Assembly (NCBI GenBank): GCA_017997315.1
Contig: JAGOFF010000044.1
Location: 1-13,119, forward strand
Reading direction: 5' to 3'
DNA: 13,119 bases
From: Clostridia bacterium
Lineage (GTDB): Bacteria; Bacillota; Clostridia; Saccharofermentanales; UBA5734
Part shown: positions 1 to 7,776 of the stretch, piece after piece
Position numbering within the stretch: position 1 is the stretch's first letter
Layout of the letters: each line of letters starts with the position of its first letter
Notes under the pieces: generated by a model
What the model saw: only the letters and a program-made list of their open reading frames with translations
Told to the model about the DNA's origin: nothing
Database searches by the model: none
Position numbers and translations under genes: made by a program

Positions 1-324
1 CTCCGATCCCGTCGCGGGGATAAAGACCGCGTGGGTTTCCAGAACAAGCCCGGGATTGATGTCCAGCAGCCGATCGCGCATCACATCGACCTTGAGCCGG
101 CCAAGGGTGCTGTGCAGCGCCACGATCTGGCGGTTGAGGTTGGAGGGAGACACGCGGTCCGCGTCCACCAGCACCATGTGCCCGACGCCGGCGCGGGCGA
201 TCGCCTCGGCCGCCATCCCGCCCACACCGCCGAGTCCGAAGACCGCGACCCGTTTTGACGCGAGCGCGTCGACCGCGTCGCGTCCCAGCATCCGGGCGGT
301 TCGGGAACCCAGGTTCTCGTCCAT
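1..324 (-). CDS. tcdA: tRNA threonylcarbamoyladenosine dehydratase TcdA (ThiF/E1-like), N-terminal part
   Basis: The first 108 residues are present; the C-terminus lies beyond base 1. The protein carries a Rossmann nucleotide-binding motif GLGGVGG (residues 30-36), an acidic VDAD strand end (D54, D56), and the SNLNRQ signature (N62, N64, R65, Q66) that contacts ATP in ThiF/MoeB/E1-like enzymes. The following T-x-G-x-x-K and VMRDRLLDINP stretches are typical of the TcdA (YgdL/CsdL) branch, which uses ATP to cyclise t6A at position 37 of ANN-decoding tRNAs. MoeB and ThiF are less likely because they usually sit beside sulfur-carrier genes, none of which is seen here. The ATG at 322-324 is preceded by an AAGGA ribosome binding site. 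The gene diverges from the HD-domain gene. The family is certain; the exact branch is likely but unproven without the C-terminal half. Confidence 0.85.
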   Translation of the reverse strand, partial: MDENLGSRTARMLGRDAVDALASKRVAVFGLGGVGGMAAEAIARAGVGHMVLVDADRVSPSNLNRQIVALHSTLGRLKVDVMRDRLLDINPGLVLETHAVFIPATGSE

Positions 325-364
325 GTAGGTCCTTTCCGATATACTGTGAGGGATAATCGTGGAA

Positions 365-373
365 ATTATACCA
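365..373 (-). promoter_or_regulatory. Probable extended -10 promoter element for tcdA
   Basis: On the minus strand this reads TGGTATAAT, a perfect -10 hexamer with the TG-n extension that can replace a good -35 box. No convincing -35 is visible at the usual distance. Transcription would start about 30 bases before the tcdA ATG. The element is partly covered by a small inverted repeat (353-369). Confidence 0.4.
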
Positions 374-410
374 TGCGCGGATCACCCCGCGGATTTTGGA
401 GGCAATGGCG

Positions 411-998
411 ATGGAAGGGACAGGGCGCATTCCCGCGCGCGAGGAAGCCTGGGCGATGCTCGGGGAGTACAACCAGGAGGAGTTCCACCTGCGGCATGCC
501 CGGGCGGTGGAGGCGGTCATGCGGCACTACGCCCGCCGGGCCGGTCTTCCGGAGACGGAAGTCGATTTCTGGGGTGTCGTCGGCATCCTGCACGACATCG
601 ATTTCGAACGGTGGCCCGAACAGCATTGCATCAAGGCGCGCGAGATCCTTGAAGAACGCGGCATCCACCCCGGCATCGTACGCGCGGTCCTGTCGCACGG
701 CCACGGTCATCTGGTCGACCTGCCGCCGGAGCATCCGATGGAAAAGGTCCTGTACGCGACGGACGAACTGACCGGCCTGATCTCGGCCGTGACGATCATG
801 CGCCCGTCCCGGTCGCTGGCGGATCTTGAAACACGCTCGGTGATGAAGAAGTTCAAGACCCCTTCGTTCGCTGCGGGGTGCTCCCGCGAGGTCATCCGGG
901 ACGGCGCGGAGCGCATGGGGGTCACGGTCGAGGAACTGGTCACGGAGACGATCGAGGGCATGCGCGCCGTCGCGGCCGAGATCGGGCTGGCCGGATGA
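411..998 (+). CDS. HD-domain phosphohydrolase (HDIG-like)
   Basis: A soluble protein of 195 residues with a single HD metal-phosphohydrolase domain. The expected ligands are in order: H29 in LRHARAVE, the H61-D62 pair in GILHDIDFE, H96 in the LSHGHGH region, and D118 in the YATDELTGLI motif. The rest (MRPSRS, MKKFK, FAAG, EGM) matches a well-conserved family of stand-alone HD proteins common in Clostridia and other anaerobes. Its substrate is not established; a nucleotide or phosphomonoester is the general expectation for HD enzymes. I chose the ATG at 411 because GGAGG (398-402) lies 8 bases upstream. An ATG at 405 is too close to that site, and a TTG at 396 would have the site inside the coding region. 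It converges on mntP, with 42 bases between the stop codons. Confidence 0.85.
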   Translation: MEGTGRIPAREEAWAMLGEYNQEEFHLRHARAVEAVMRHYARRAGLPETEVDFWGVVGILHDIDFERWPEQHCIKAREILEERGIHPGIVRAVLSHGHGHLVDLPPEHPMEKVLYATDELTGLISAVTIMRPSRSLADLETRSVMKKFKTPSFAAGCSREVIRDGAERMGVTVEELVTETIEGMRAVAAEIGLAG

Positions 999-1040
999 CG
1001 GACAGCCGGCCGGAATCCCCCGGATCGCCGGCAGAAAGAG

Positions 1041-1610
1041 TCAGGCTCCGGCCAGGTGTTCGACCAGGATGCGGACGCCGATCCCGATCAGGACCAGTCC
1101 GCCCGCGATCTCCGCATACTTGCGGAACAGCCCGCCCAGTTTCTTGCCCAGCAGGCAGCCCGCCGCGGACAGCGTGAATGTGATGATGCCGATCACCAGC
1201 GAGGCCGGCAGGATACGCACCTGCATGAAGGCGAATCCCACACCGACCGCCAGCGCATCGATACTGGTCGCGATCGCCAGAATGAACAACCGCCGGTGAG
1301 CGACCGGGTCGACCGGGCATTCCTCATCGTTCATTTTCGCCCGGACCGCTTCGTACAGCATTTTTCCGCCCAGAAGCACGAGCAGCCCGAATGCGATCCA
1401 ATGATCCACATTCTGGACCGCCGATGCGACGGTCCGGCCGAGAAGCCAACCCGCGACCGGCATCGCAAACTGGAAGCCCCCGAAATACAGCCCGATCCGG
1501 ACACCGTCCCGCACATGCGCCTTCTTCATGCACATGCCGGTCGAGAGGGCGACCGCCAGGGCATCCATGGACAGGCTGACGGCGATCAGGACGATGGAGA
1601 CAAAATCCAC
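1041..1610 (-). CDS. mntP: Manganese efflux pump MntP
   Basis: An integral membrane protein of 189 residues that exports Mn2+ and protects against manganese excess. It is made of two related three-helix halves. Each half carries the family signature, SLSMDALAVALSTG (D16) and ATSIDALAVGVGFAF (D118); these two aspartates are the conserved transport residues of MntP. A polar loop around residues 90-107 separates the halves. The length fits the family (about 180-190). The start is the GTG at 1608-1610, with AAGGAGG 8 bases upstream; reading further upstream would run into the attenuator hairpin. The gene has its own promoter and a yybP-ykoY riboswitch, so it is expected to be induced by Mn2+. This control and the residue pattern agree, so the assignment is firm. 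Confidence 0.95.
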   Translation of the reverse strand: MDFVSIVLIAVSLSMDALAVALSTGMCMKKAHVRDGVRIGLYFGGFQFAMPVAGWLLGRTVASAVQNVDHWIAFGLLVLLGGKMLYEAVRAKMNDEECPVDPVAHRRLFILAIATSIDALAVGVGFAFMQVRILPASLVIGIITFTLSAAGCLLGKKLGGLFRKYAEIAGGLVLIGIGVRILVEHLAGA

Positions 1611-1629
1611 GGGTCGATCCTCCTTATGC

Positions 1630-1662
1630 AAAAGACCCGCGCACATGAATGTGCGCGAGTCT
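1630..1662 (-). terminator. Riboswitch-controlled attenuator hairpin before mntP
   Basis: On the minus strand, AGACTCGCGCAC (1651-1662) pairs with GTGCGCGGGTCT (1633-1644) across a six-base ATTCAT loop. This is a 12-bp stem with one G-U pair. A short U run follows, then the mntP ribosome binding site. Lying between the aptamer and the start codon, it is the natural expression platform. A terminator is the likeliest role, although the U tract is short, so partial control of ribosome access is possible. Confidence 0.7.
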
Positions 1663-1663
1663 C

Positions 1664-1740
1664 ATCCTTTACGATTTGCCAGGCGGAAATCCGCCAGTAT
1701 GTTGACAAACCACGCATGGCGCGGACTACTCCCTCACGGA
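1664..1740 (-). promoter_or_regulatory. yybP-ykoY manganese riboswitch aptamer
   Basis: The mntP leader carries the two conserved blocks of this Mn2+-sensing aptamer. GGGAGUAG is at 1727-1734 on the minus strand, and GUCAACAUACUGG follows about 22 bases later. Between them CCGCGC and GCGUGG form a short helix. After the second block GGCGG/CCGCC forms another helix with an AUUU loop, then UGGCAAAUC. The position (just after a promoter and just before an attenuator and mntP) matches the known use of this class to turn on Mn2+ exporters. The exact P1 pairing was not resolved by eye. Confidence 0.85.
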
Positions 1741-1748
1741 ACACCCCG

Positions 1749-1777
1749 ATTCTAGCCACACCCGGACGGACTGTCAA
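1749..1777 (-). promoter_or_regulatory. SigA-type promoter of mntP
   Basis: On the minus strand a perfect TTGACA (1772-1777) is followed after exactly 17 bases by TAGAAT (1749-1754), which matches five of six -10 consensus bases. Transcription would start near 1742, so the transcript begins directly with the riboswitch aptamer. The promoter lies in the 34 bases after the SRAP gene stop, so mntP does not depend on read-through from the dinB operon. Confidence 0.85.
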
Positions 1778-1811
1778 GACGTTGCGCCGCAGCCGGGGCA
1801 GGCCGCCGGAA

Positions 1812-2450
1812 TCAGGCCGGCACGGCCGTAAGGAGATGGCGGCAGGGCTCCGAGATCAGACTGAGCGCGGCCGGGCGTTCCCGCATCCAGGCCTCCAGCT
1901 CTTCTTCCGCGAGGACCAGCGGCATCCGGTCATGGATCGGGGCGACGCTCGCATTCGCCGGGGTCGTGAGGATCACAAACCCGGTGAAACCGTCCCCCGC
2001 GGTTCCCGCCGGTGTCCCGGCCGGAGCCGGAAAGGATCCGTACAGCCCCGCCATGTAGAGCATGGATTTCCCCGGCATCCGGAACAGCAGCTTCTCGCCG
2101 GTCTTGCGTCCCGCCTCGTGCCGCCACTCGAAGAAGCCGGTCGAAGGGATCACGCAGCGCCGTGCCGCAAAGGCGTTCCGGAACATCGGTTTTTCGGCCG
2201 CGGTCTCGCTCCGCGCGTTGATCACCACACCGGGGCTCTGGTATCGGGGAAAGCCCCAGCGCATGAGCGTCGCACGGGACGGCGCGTCCCTGCCCGCCTC
2301 GAGGACCGGGACGGTGTGGGTCGGAAAGATCTCCCCGGTGCGCAGGCTTCCGAGCAGGGGATCCCCCATAAAGCGGCGGTTGATCTCCTCAAGGATCTCC
2401 CTCATCTCGAGGATGTCCTCCTCGGTCATTACGGAATATCGTCCGCACAT
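1812..2450 (-). CDS. yedK: SRAP-domain (YedK/HMCES) abasic-site DNA-protein crosslink protein
   Basis: A 212-residue SRAP protein. Family members use Cys2, exposed after removal of Met1, to form a thiazolidine link with abasic sites in single-stranded DNA and so shield them during replication. The sequence starts MCGRYS, and the other active-site residues are present: N78 in the INARSET motif, E108 in GFFEW and H173 in PIHDRMPL. The start is fixed by the need for Cys2 at the N-terminus; the ATG at 2448-2450 has a G-rich ribosome binding site. In-frame sequence continues upstream but would bury Cys2. The start overlaps the end of the 95-residue gene by 22 bases, which suggests translational coupling. 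It is the last gene of the dinB operon. A LexA-like box before dinB suggests that the whole set answers to DNA damage. Confidence 0.93.
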   Translation of the reverse strand: MCGRYSVMTEEDILEMREILEEINRRFMGDPLLGSLRTGEIFPTHTVPVLEAGRDAPSRATLMRWGFPRYQSPGVVINARSETAAEKPMFRNAFAARRCVIPSTGFFEWRHEAGRKTGEKLLFRMPGKSMLYMAGLYGSFPAPAGTPAGTAGDGFTGFVILTTPANASVAPIHDRMPLVLAEEELEAWMRERPAALSLISEPCRHLLTAVPA

Positions 2451-2716
2451 GTGCCCAGACTCCCCCTCTCCATAAACCACCGGTCCTCCTCGAAGAACAG
2501 GTGGAACGGCCGCCCGCAGGCGACGCACTGGTAGCGGATCCCCATGCCGCCCGCCTTGAGGCTTGCGGCGGGACGGATGTCGAGCACCCGGTCGATCCGC
2601 AGTCGGCGGCCCTCATCCGTCACAAACGACACCGGCATCAGACGGCCGTCCTCGTGGAACACCGCCGTGACGCGCACGTAGATCTTGTCCTCATTATCGT
2701 ATCGATGCTCTTTCAC
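2429..2716 (-). CDS. Small conserved-looking protein between dinB and the SRAP gene
   Basis: A 95-residue protein with no function that I can name. Its pattern suggests mainly beta strands: KIYVRVTAVFHEDG, then a basic stretch leading to IDRVLDIRPAASLKAGG (residues 41-57), then RYQCVACGRPFHLFFEEDRWF (61-81). There is one CxxC (C64, C67) and a lone C90, not enough for a classic zinc finger. It has no signal peptide or membrane segment. I recall similar short proteins beside dinB in clostridial genomes, but cannot confirm this here. The start is a GTG at 2714-2716 with AGGAGG 8 bases upstream. It lies 60 bases after dinB and overlaps the SRAP start by 22 bases, so it is probably co-transcribed with both. 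A role as a polymerase or repair accessory protein is inference from position only. Confidence 0.75.
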   Translation of the reverse strand: MKEHRYDNEDKIYVRVTAVFHEDGRLMPVSFVTDEGRRLRIDRVLDIRPAASLKAGGMGIRYQCVACGRPFHLFFEEDRWFMERGSLGTCADDIP

Positions 2717-2776
2717 TGCAATCGCCTCCTGACGGTCGGCGTCGGAGCGCCTGCGGATCCGGTCAGAAACGGCCGA

Positions 2777-4018
2777 TCAGAAATAGCCGACCGGATGGAT
2801 GATGTTGTCCTCCTTGGGATTGAGGCCGCCCAGCGGGCGGTCCCTCAGCAGCATCGCGCGCTGCACGCTGTCGTGTCCGAACCTCCGGCGAAGGTCGTCC
2901 ACGGTGTACTCGAGACGCTCGAGGCGCAGCCGCCGGCGCTCGTCCTCCAGCAGGGAGAGCTGGATCCCGAGGTCCGCGGTGCAGAGGTCGCTCCCGCGGA
3001 CCCCGATGCTCCGGATCGGGCGCTCCCAGCCGTAGTTCGCCCGAAACAGGTCCATGGCGGCGCCGGCCAGCTCGGAAGCCAGCCGGGTCGGCCGGCGGAG
3101 ACGGCACTGGCGCTCGAAAGACGCCAGTTCGTTGTCGCGCACGCAGATCTGCACCGTGCGGCACAGGAATCCCTGCTCCCGCATGCGCGCGGCGACGCTT
3201 TCGGACAGCACGTAGACGACCATGCGGACATCGTCCTCGTCGAGGAGGTCGCGGGGGGTCGTCGTGCTGTTTCCCACACTCTTGACCACGTCCGTCTCGT
3301 CCGGGCGGGACACCGGCGTGGTGTCCTCGCCGTTGGCGAACACGTGGAGGACGTCGCCGCATTTGCCCAGCATCGTCCGCAGGTAGCCGGAATCCAGACG
3401 CGCCAGGTCCCCGATCGTGAGGATGCCGATCCTCCGGAGCTTGCGTGTGGTGGCGGGGCCGACATAGAGAAGGTCCTCGACCGGGAGGCGCCAGACGGTG
3501 TCGCGGTAGTTGTCGCGGCGGACCGCGGTCGTCGCGTCCGGCTTGCGCATGTCCGACCCGAGCTTGGCGAAGATCTTGTTGTAACTCACGCCGATCGAGG
3601 CGGTGACGCCGATCTCCTCGCGGATGCGCCCGCGGATGGTGTCCGCGAGATCCTTCGCCCGGTCGGGGGTGACGGCGGGGCCCGAGACGTCGAGCCAGGC
3701 CTCGTCCAGCCCGAAGGGCTCGACCCGGTCGGTGTAGTCCGCGTAGATCGCGCGCGCTTTGCGCGCGACACGGAGGTAGAGCGGATAGTTGGGCGGCAGG
3801 GTGACGAGGCCGGGGCACTTCTGCCTCGCTTGCCACAGCGCCTCCCCGGTGCGGACCCCCGCGGCCTTGGCCAGGTTGTTCTTGGCGAGCACGATGCCGT
3901 GACGGAGCAGCGGATCGCCGCCCACCGCAACCGGAACTCCGCGCAGCGAGGGTCGGTGGAGGCACTCGACCGAGGCGTAGAAGTTGTTCAGATCGGAATG
4001 CAGGATCGCCGAGTCCAC
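2777..4018 (-). CDS. dinB: DNA polymerase IV (Y-family translesion polymerase)
   Basis: A 413-residue error-prone polymerase that copies past damaged bases. The palm carries the metal ligands D9 (in SDLNNFYASVE) and D105-E106 (in PFGLDEAWLDV). The aromatic Y14 sits at the steric-gate position that excludes ribonucleotides. The thumb helix-hairpin-helix (VGPATTRKLRRIGI, 185-198) and a little-finger domain (about 245-350) follow. QLSLL at 352-356 is a beta-clamp binding motif. The last 57 residues (ending NPKEDNIIHPVGYF) form a tail typical of the Firmicutes branch and longer than E. coli DinB. The start is a GTG at 4016-4018 with GGAGG 7 bases upstream. The gene heads an operon with the 95-residue protein and the SRAP protein, and has a LexA-like box in its leader. 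Confidence 0.95.
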   Translation of the reverse strand: MDSAILHSDLNNFYASVECLHRPSLRGVPVAVGGDPLLRHGIVLAKNNLAKAAGVRTGEALWQARQKCPGLVTLPPNYPLYLRVARKARAIYADYTDRVEPFGLDEAWLDVSGPAVTPDRAKDLADTIRGRIREEIGVTASIGVSYNKIFAKLGSDMRKPDATTAVRRDNYRDTVWRLPVEDLLYVGPATTRKLRRIGILTIGDLARLDSGYLRTMLGKCGDVLHVFANGEDTTPVSRPDETDVVKSVGNSTTTPRDLLDEDDVRMVVYVLSESVAARMREQGFLCRTVQICVRDNELASFERQCRLRRPTRLASELAGAAMDLFRANYGWERPIRSIGVRGSDLCTADLGIQLSLLEDERRRLRLERLEYTVDDLRRRFGHDSVQRAMLLRDRPLGGLNPKEDNIIHPVGYF

Positions 4019-4038
4019 GGGGCAGCCTCCTCGAAACA

Positions 4039-4050
4039 GAACGATTGTTC
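4039..4050 (-). promoter_or_regulatory. LexA-like SOS box of the dinB operon
   Basis: The palindromic GAAC-N4-GTTC is present on the minus strand as CGAACAATCGTTC, which fits the Bacillus-type LexA consensus CGAAC-N4-GTTCG at all but the last position. It lies 6 bases downstream of the dinB -10 hexamer, over the expected transcription start, where bound LexA would block the polymerase. This makes the dinB/95-aa/SRAP operon a predicted SOS unit. Confidence 0.8.
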
Positions 4051-4056
4051 GCTTTC

Positions 4057-4065
4057 ATCATAGCA
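4057..4065 (-). promoter_or_regulatory. Extended -10 promoter element of dinB
   Basis: The minus strand reads TGCTATGAT: a -10 hexamer with five of six consensus bases and the TG-n extension. A weak -35 candidate, TTGTTT, lies 16 bases upstream. The LexA-like box begins 6 bases downstream, consistent with a damage-inducible promoter. Confidence 0.6.
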
Positions 4066-4148
4066 CGCCAGCGGGAAAAAACAAGAACCGGAGAGGGCGG
4101 CACCTCGTTTTCCGAGCCGCTCCGCGCCGTTTCGCACAGGTGGTTCCC

Positions 4149-4178
4149 TTGTCCTTGATGGGGGGCGTATGATATACT
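4149..4178 (+). promoter_or_regulatory. Probable promoter of tig
   Basis: TTGTCC (4149-4154) and TATACT (4173-4178) are spaced by 18 bases, and the -10 matches five of six consensus bases. The start would leave a leader of about 60 bases before the tig ATG. An overlapping TATGAT (4168-4173) could serve instead. It lies about 85 bases from the divergent dinB promoter. Confidence 0.55.
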
Positions 4179-4244
4179 CTTCAAGCATTTTGAAGCACCC
4201 CAAAGAAGACTGCACCTGGATCAACGGATCCACGGGAGGAAACC

Positions 4245-5573
4245 ATGAGCTCGACATTGGAAAAGAAGGAAAACAACGTAGTGACTCTCGCCATCGACAT
4301 CCCGGTGGAGGATTTCCGCAAGGCGATGTCCCAGGCGTACATCAAAAACGCCGGACGGTTCTCGGTCCCCGGCTTCCGCAAGGGCAAGGCGCCGATGGGC
4401 CTTGTGACAAAGTATTACGGCGAGGGCGTGCTGTACGACGACGCCATCGACCTTGCCGCCAATCCCGCCTATCAGGAGGCGGTCCGGGAGCACGGACTCG
4501 ACCCGGTTTCCCGTCCCGAGATCGACATCAAAGAGATCGGCGGGGACAAGGGGCTCCGGTTCACGGTCAGCGTCACCGTCAAACCCGAGGTCACGCTCGG
4601 CCAGTACAAGGGTGTGGAGGCCGTCAAGCCGTCCTATCCCGTGACCGAGGCGGAGATCGACGCCGAGGTCGAGCGCATGCGCGACCGCAACTCCCGGCTC
4701 GTGCCGGTCGAGGGGCGCCCCGCGGCGGACGGCGATACCGCCAATATCGACTACGAGGGCTTTGTCGACGGTGTCGCGTTCGACGGCGGAAAAGGCGCGG
4801 AGTACGATCTCCGGATCGGTTCCGGCACCTTCATCCCCGGTTTCGAGGAGCAGCTCGTCGGCAGGAACGCCGGCGACGAGTGCGAGGTGAACGTCACGTT
4901 CCCCGAAGAATACGGAAATGCCGACCTCAAAGGCAAGCAGGCGGTCTTCAAGGTCAAGGTCAACTCGATCAAGGTCAAGGAACTCCCGGAACTTGACGAC
5001 GAGTTCGCCAAGGACGTGAGCGAGTTCGACACGCTCGAGGCCTACCGCGAAAGCATCCGCGTGAAGCGTGAAGAAGGGGCCGTCGCCCGGGCGCGCGCCG
5101 AGTTCGAGAACAATGTCGTCAAGGCGGTCGTTGCGAACGCGACGGTCGATGTGCCGGACGTCATGGTCGAGAACGAACTGGACAGCATGATCGAGAACCA
5201 GTCGATGGAGATGCGCTACCAGGGCATCGAGCTTGACACCTATCTCCAATATATGGGCAAGACCCGCGAGGAGTTCCGCGAGGGGCTCCGCACCGCAGCC
5301 GCCGAACGCGTGCGCACCAATCTCGTGCTGGAGGCGATTGTCAAGGCCGAGCAGACCGAAGTGACCGACGCCGATGTCGACGAGGAAATCGAGCGGATGG
5401 CCAAGAACTACGGGCTCAAGCCGGAAGACATCCGCGAGCGTATGGTTCCCGGCGAGAACAATTACGTCAAGGAGAGCGTTGCGGTGCGCAAGACCGTCGA
5501 GAACCTGGCGGAAGCCGCCGTCGCGATCGATCCGCCCGCCGTGGCCGACACCGAAGAAACAGCGGCGGAGTGA
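4245..5573 (+). CDS. tig: Trigger factor, ribosome-associated chaperone and peptidyl-prolyl isomerase
   Basis: A 442-residue chaperone that meets nascent chains at the ribosome exit tunnel. The N-terminal domain (about 1-115) contains the ribosome-docking signature VPGFRKGKAP (41-50), with the key G43-F44-R45-K46. An FKBP-type isomerase domain follows (about 155-245), with DGDTANIDYEGFVDG and GSGTFIPGFEEQLVG. The C-terminal helical substrate cradle (about 250-430) ends in an acidic Glu-rich tail. The length is close to the usual 430 residues. The ATG at 4245 has GGGAGG 6 bases upstream. It has its own promoter and precedes clpP-clpX, an arrangement shared with many bacteria that places co-translational folding next to proteolysis. 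No clear terminator separates tig from the clpP promoter, so some read-through is possible. Confidence 0.97.
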   Translation: MSSTLEKKENNVVTLAIDIPVEDFRKAMSQAYIKNAGRFSVPGFRKGKAPMGLVTKYYGEGVLYDDAIDLAANPAYQEAVREHGLDPVSRPEIDIKEIGGDKGLRFTVSVTVKPEVTLGQYKGVEAVKPSYPVTEAEIDAEVERMRDRNSRLVPVEGRPAADGDTANIDYEGFVDGVAFDGGKGAEYDLRIGSGTFIPGFEEQLVGRNAGDECEVNVTFPEEYGNADLKGKQAVFKVKVNSIKVKELPELDDEFAKDVSEFDTLEAYRESIRVKREEGAVARARAEFENNVVKAVVANATVDVPDVMVENELDSMIENQSMEMRYQGIELDTYLQYMGKTREEFREGLRTAAAERVRTNLVLEAIVKAEQTEVTDADVDEEIERMAKNYGLKPEDIRERMVPGENNYVKESVAVRKTVENLAEAAVAIDPPAVADTEETAAE

Positions 5574-5588
5574 CCGGATCCGAACGGC

Positions 5589-5604
5589 TTTGACATTCTT
5601 TGAC
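5589..5604 (-). promoter_or_regulatory. CtsR-like heptad operator over the clpP promoter
   Basis: The minus strand carries the direct repeat GTCAAAGAATGTCAAA, that is GTCAAA twice with 4 bases between. This is the spacing of the CtsR heat-shock operator (RGTCAAA-NAN-RGTCAAA), including the central A of the spacer. The base before each GTCAAA is C or T rather than the usual purine. It covers the whole -35 box of the clpP promoter, so a bound repressor would exclude RNA polymerase. No ctsR gene is visible in this window. Confidence 0.7.
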
Positions 5605-5618
5605 GTTGAGTGTATATT
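5590..5618 (+). promoter_or_regulatory. SigA-type promoter of clpP-clpX
   Basis: A perfect TTGACA (5590-5595) and TATATT (5613-5618, five of six) are separated by exactly 17 bases. The start would fall near 5625, giving a leader of about 75 bases. The -35 box is embedded in the CtsR-like repeat, so basal expression should be strong and repressor-controlled. Confidence 0.85.
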
Positions 5619-5699
5619 GAGTACAAACTACATCCGCCGCCGGGGGGCACCGCATGGACGCCCGTCCGGCGTTGCGGGTTGGAAGGAGTGTACAAGCAT

Positions 5700-6284
5700 A
5701 TGAGCCTGGTACCGATCGTTGTTGAACAAACCAACCGTGGAGAGCGTTCCTACGATATTTTCTCCCGCCTCCTCAAGGAGCGGATCGTCATGCTGAGCGA
5801 GGAGGTCAATTCCGTCACGGCCAGTCTGGTGACGGCGCAGCTTCTTTTCCTGGCGGCGGACGATCCCGACAAGGACATCCAGTTCTACATCAACAGCCCC
5901 GGCGGCGAGATCACCTCGGGCATGATGATCTACGATACCATGCAGCACATCAAGCCGGACGTGCAGACCATCTGCATGGGCATGGCGGCCAGCATGGGCG
6001 CTTTCCTGCTTGCGGCCGGCGCGCCGGGCAAGCGGTTCGCGCTTCCCAACGCGGAGATCATGATCCACCAGCCTTCGGGCGGTGCGCAGGGACAGGCGTC
6101 CGACATCCAGATCGCGGCCGCGCACATCCTGCGCATCCGTCAGCGGCTCAACACGATCCTGTCCGAGCGGACGGGACAGCCGATTGAAAAGATCGCGGTC
6201 GACACCGACCGGGATACCTGGATGACCGCCGAGGAGGCCGTCGCTTACGGCCTGATCGACCGGGTCATGGAAAAGAGAGGATAG
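5700..6284 (+). CDS. clpP: ATP-dependent Clp protease proteolytic subunit
   Basis: A 194-residue serine peptidase that assembles into a double heptameric barrel and degrades proteins fed to it by ClpX or ClpC. The catalytic triad is complete: S98 in MAASMGAFLL, H123 in MIHQPSGG and D172 in TDRDTWM. The length is standard. The ATG at 5700-5702 has GGAAGGAG 11 bases upstream, a slightly long spacing. Upstream in-frame codons overlap the promoter -10 region and are not coding. The mature N-terminus (VPIVVEQTNRGERSYDIFSRLLKERI) is typical, with only a few residues before it. clpX follows after 3 bases, so the protease and its unfoldase are made together. Confidence 0.98.
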   Translation: MSLVPIVVEQTNRGERSYDIFSRLLKERIVMLSEEVNSVTASLVTAQLLFLAADDPDKDIQFYINSPGGEITSGMMIYDTMQHIKPDVQTICMGMAASMGAFLLAAGAPGKRFALPNAEIMIHQPSGGAQGQASDIQIAAAHILRIRQRLNTILSERTGQPIEKIAVDTDRDTWMTAEEAVAYGLIDRVMEKRG

Positions 6285-6287
6285 CCG

Positions 6288-7667
<1,380 letters not shown>

Positions 7668-7707
7668 TCTTCCGGGATTTGTCGGACATTCGGAAGTCTT
7701 TGTCGGC

Positions 7708-7734
7708 AAGGGCCGCCCCTCAGGGGCGGTCCTT
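7708..7734 (+). terminator. Probable intrinsic terminator after clpX
   Basis: AAGGGCCGCCCC (7708-7719) pairs with GGGGCGGTCCTT (7723-7734) around a TCA loop, a 12-bp stem with one G-U pair. The following CCTGTTT is a poor U tract, but the stem is very stable. It lies 40 bases after the clpX stop and before the kinase-like gene, so it probably closes the clpPX operon. Confidence 0.7.
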
Positions 7735-7776
7735 CCTGTTTGAATGAAGACAGGAACGGACGGGGAGGGCGAAGGA

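Noticed and set aside
61..100. A CxxC zinc site or sulfur-carrier neighbour that would make the left-edge gene MoeB or ThiF
   Set aside because: The visible N-terminal part has no such feature and no sulfur-carrier gene is nearby; the C-terminal half is out of the window.
396..410. TTG start for the HD-domain gene giving five extra residues
   Set aside because: The GGAGG site at 398-402 would fall inside the coding region; the ATG at 411 has ideal spacing.
1006..1033. GC-rich hairpin between the converging HD and mntP genes as a bidirectional terminator
   Set aside because: GCCGG/CCGGC arms can pair, but the stem is interrupted and there is no U tract on either strand.
1056..2534. A 492-residue plus-strand open frame across mntP and the SRAP gene
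   Set aside because: It crosses two certain genes, a promoter and a riboswitch on the opposite strand, and its composition (many Asp, Arg, Gln, His) is that of a shadow frame.
2501..4063. A 520-residue plus-strand open frame opposite dinB
   Set aside because: It mirrors the dinB codons, has no recognisable domain, and dinB has full catalytic motifs, a ribosome binding site and a promoter on the other strand.
7744..7776. Earlier ATG for the kinase-like gene
   Set aside because: It lies 9 bases after the terminator stem with no ribosome binding site, whereas the ATG at 7777 has GGGGAGGG at good spacing.
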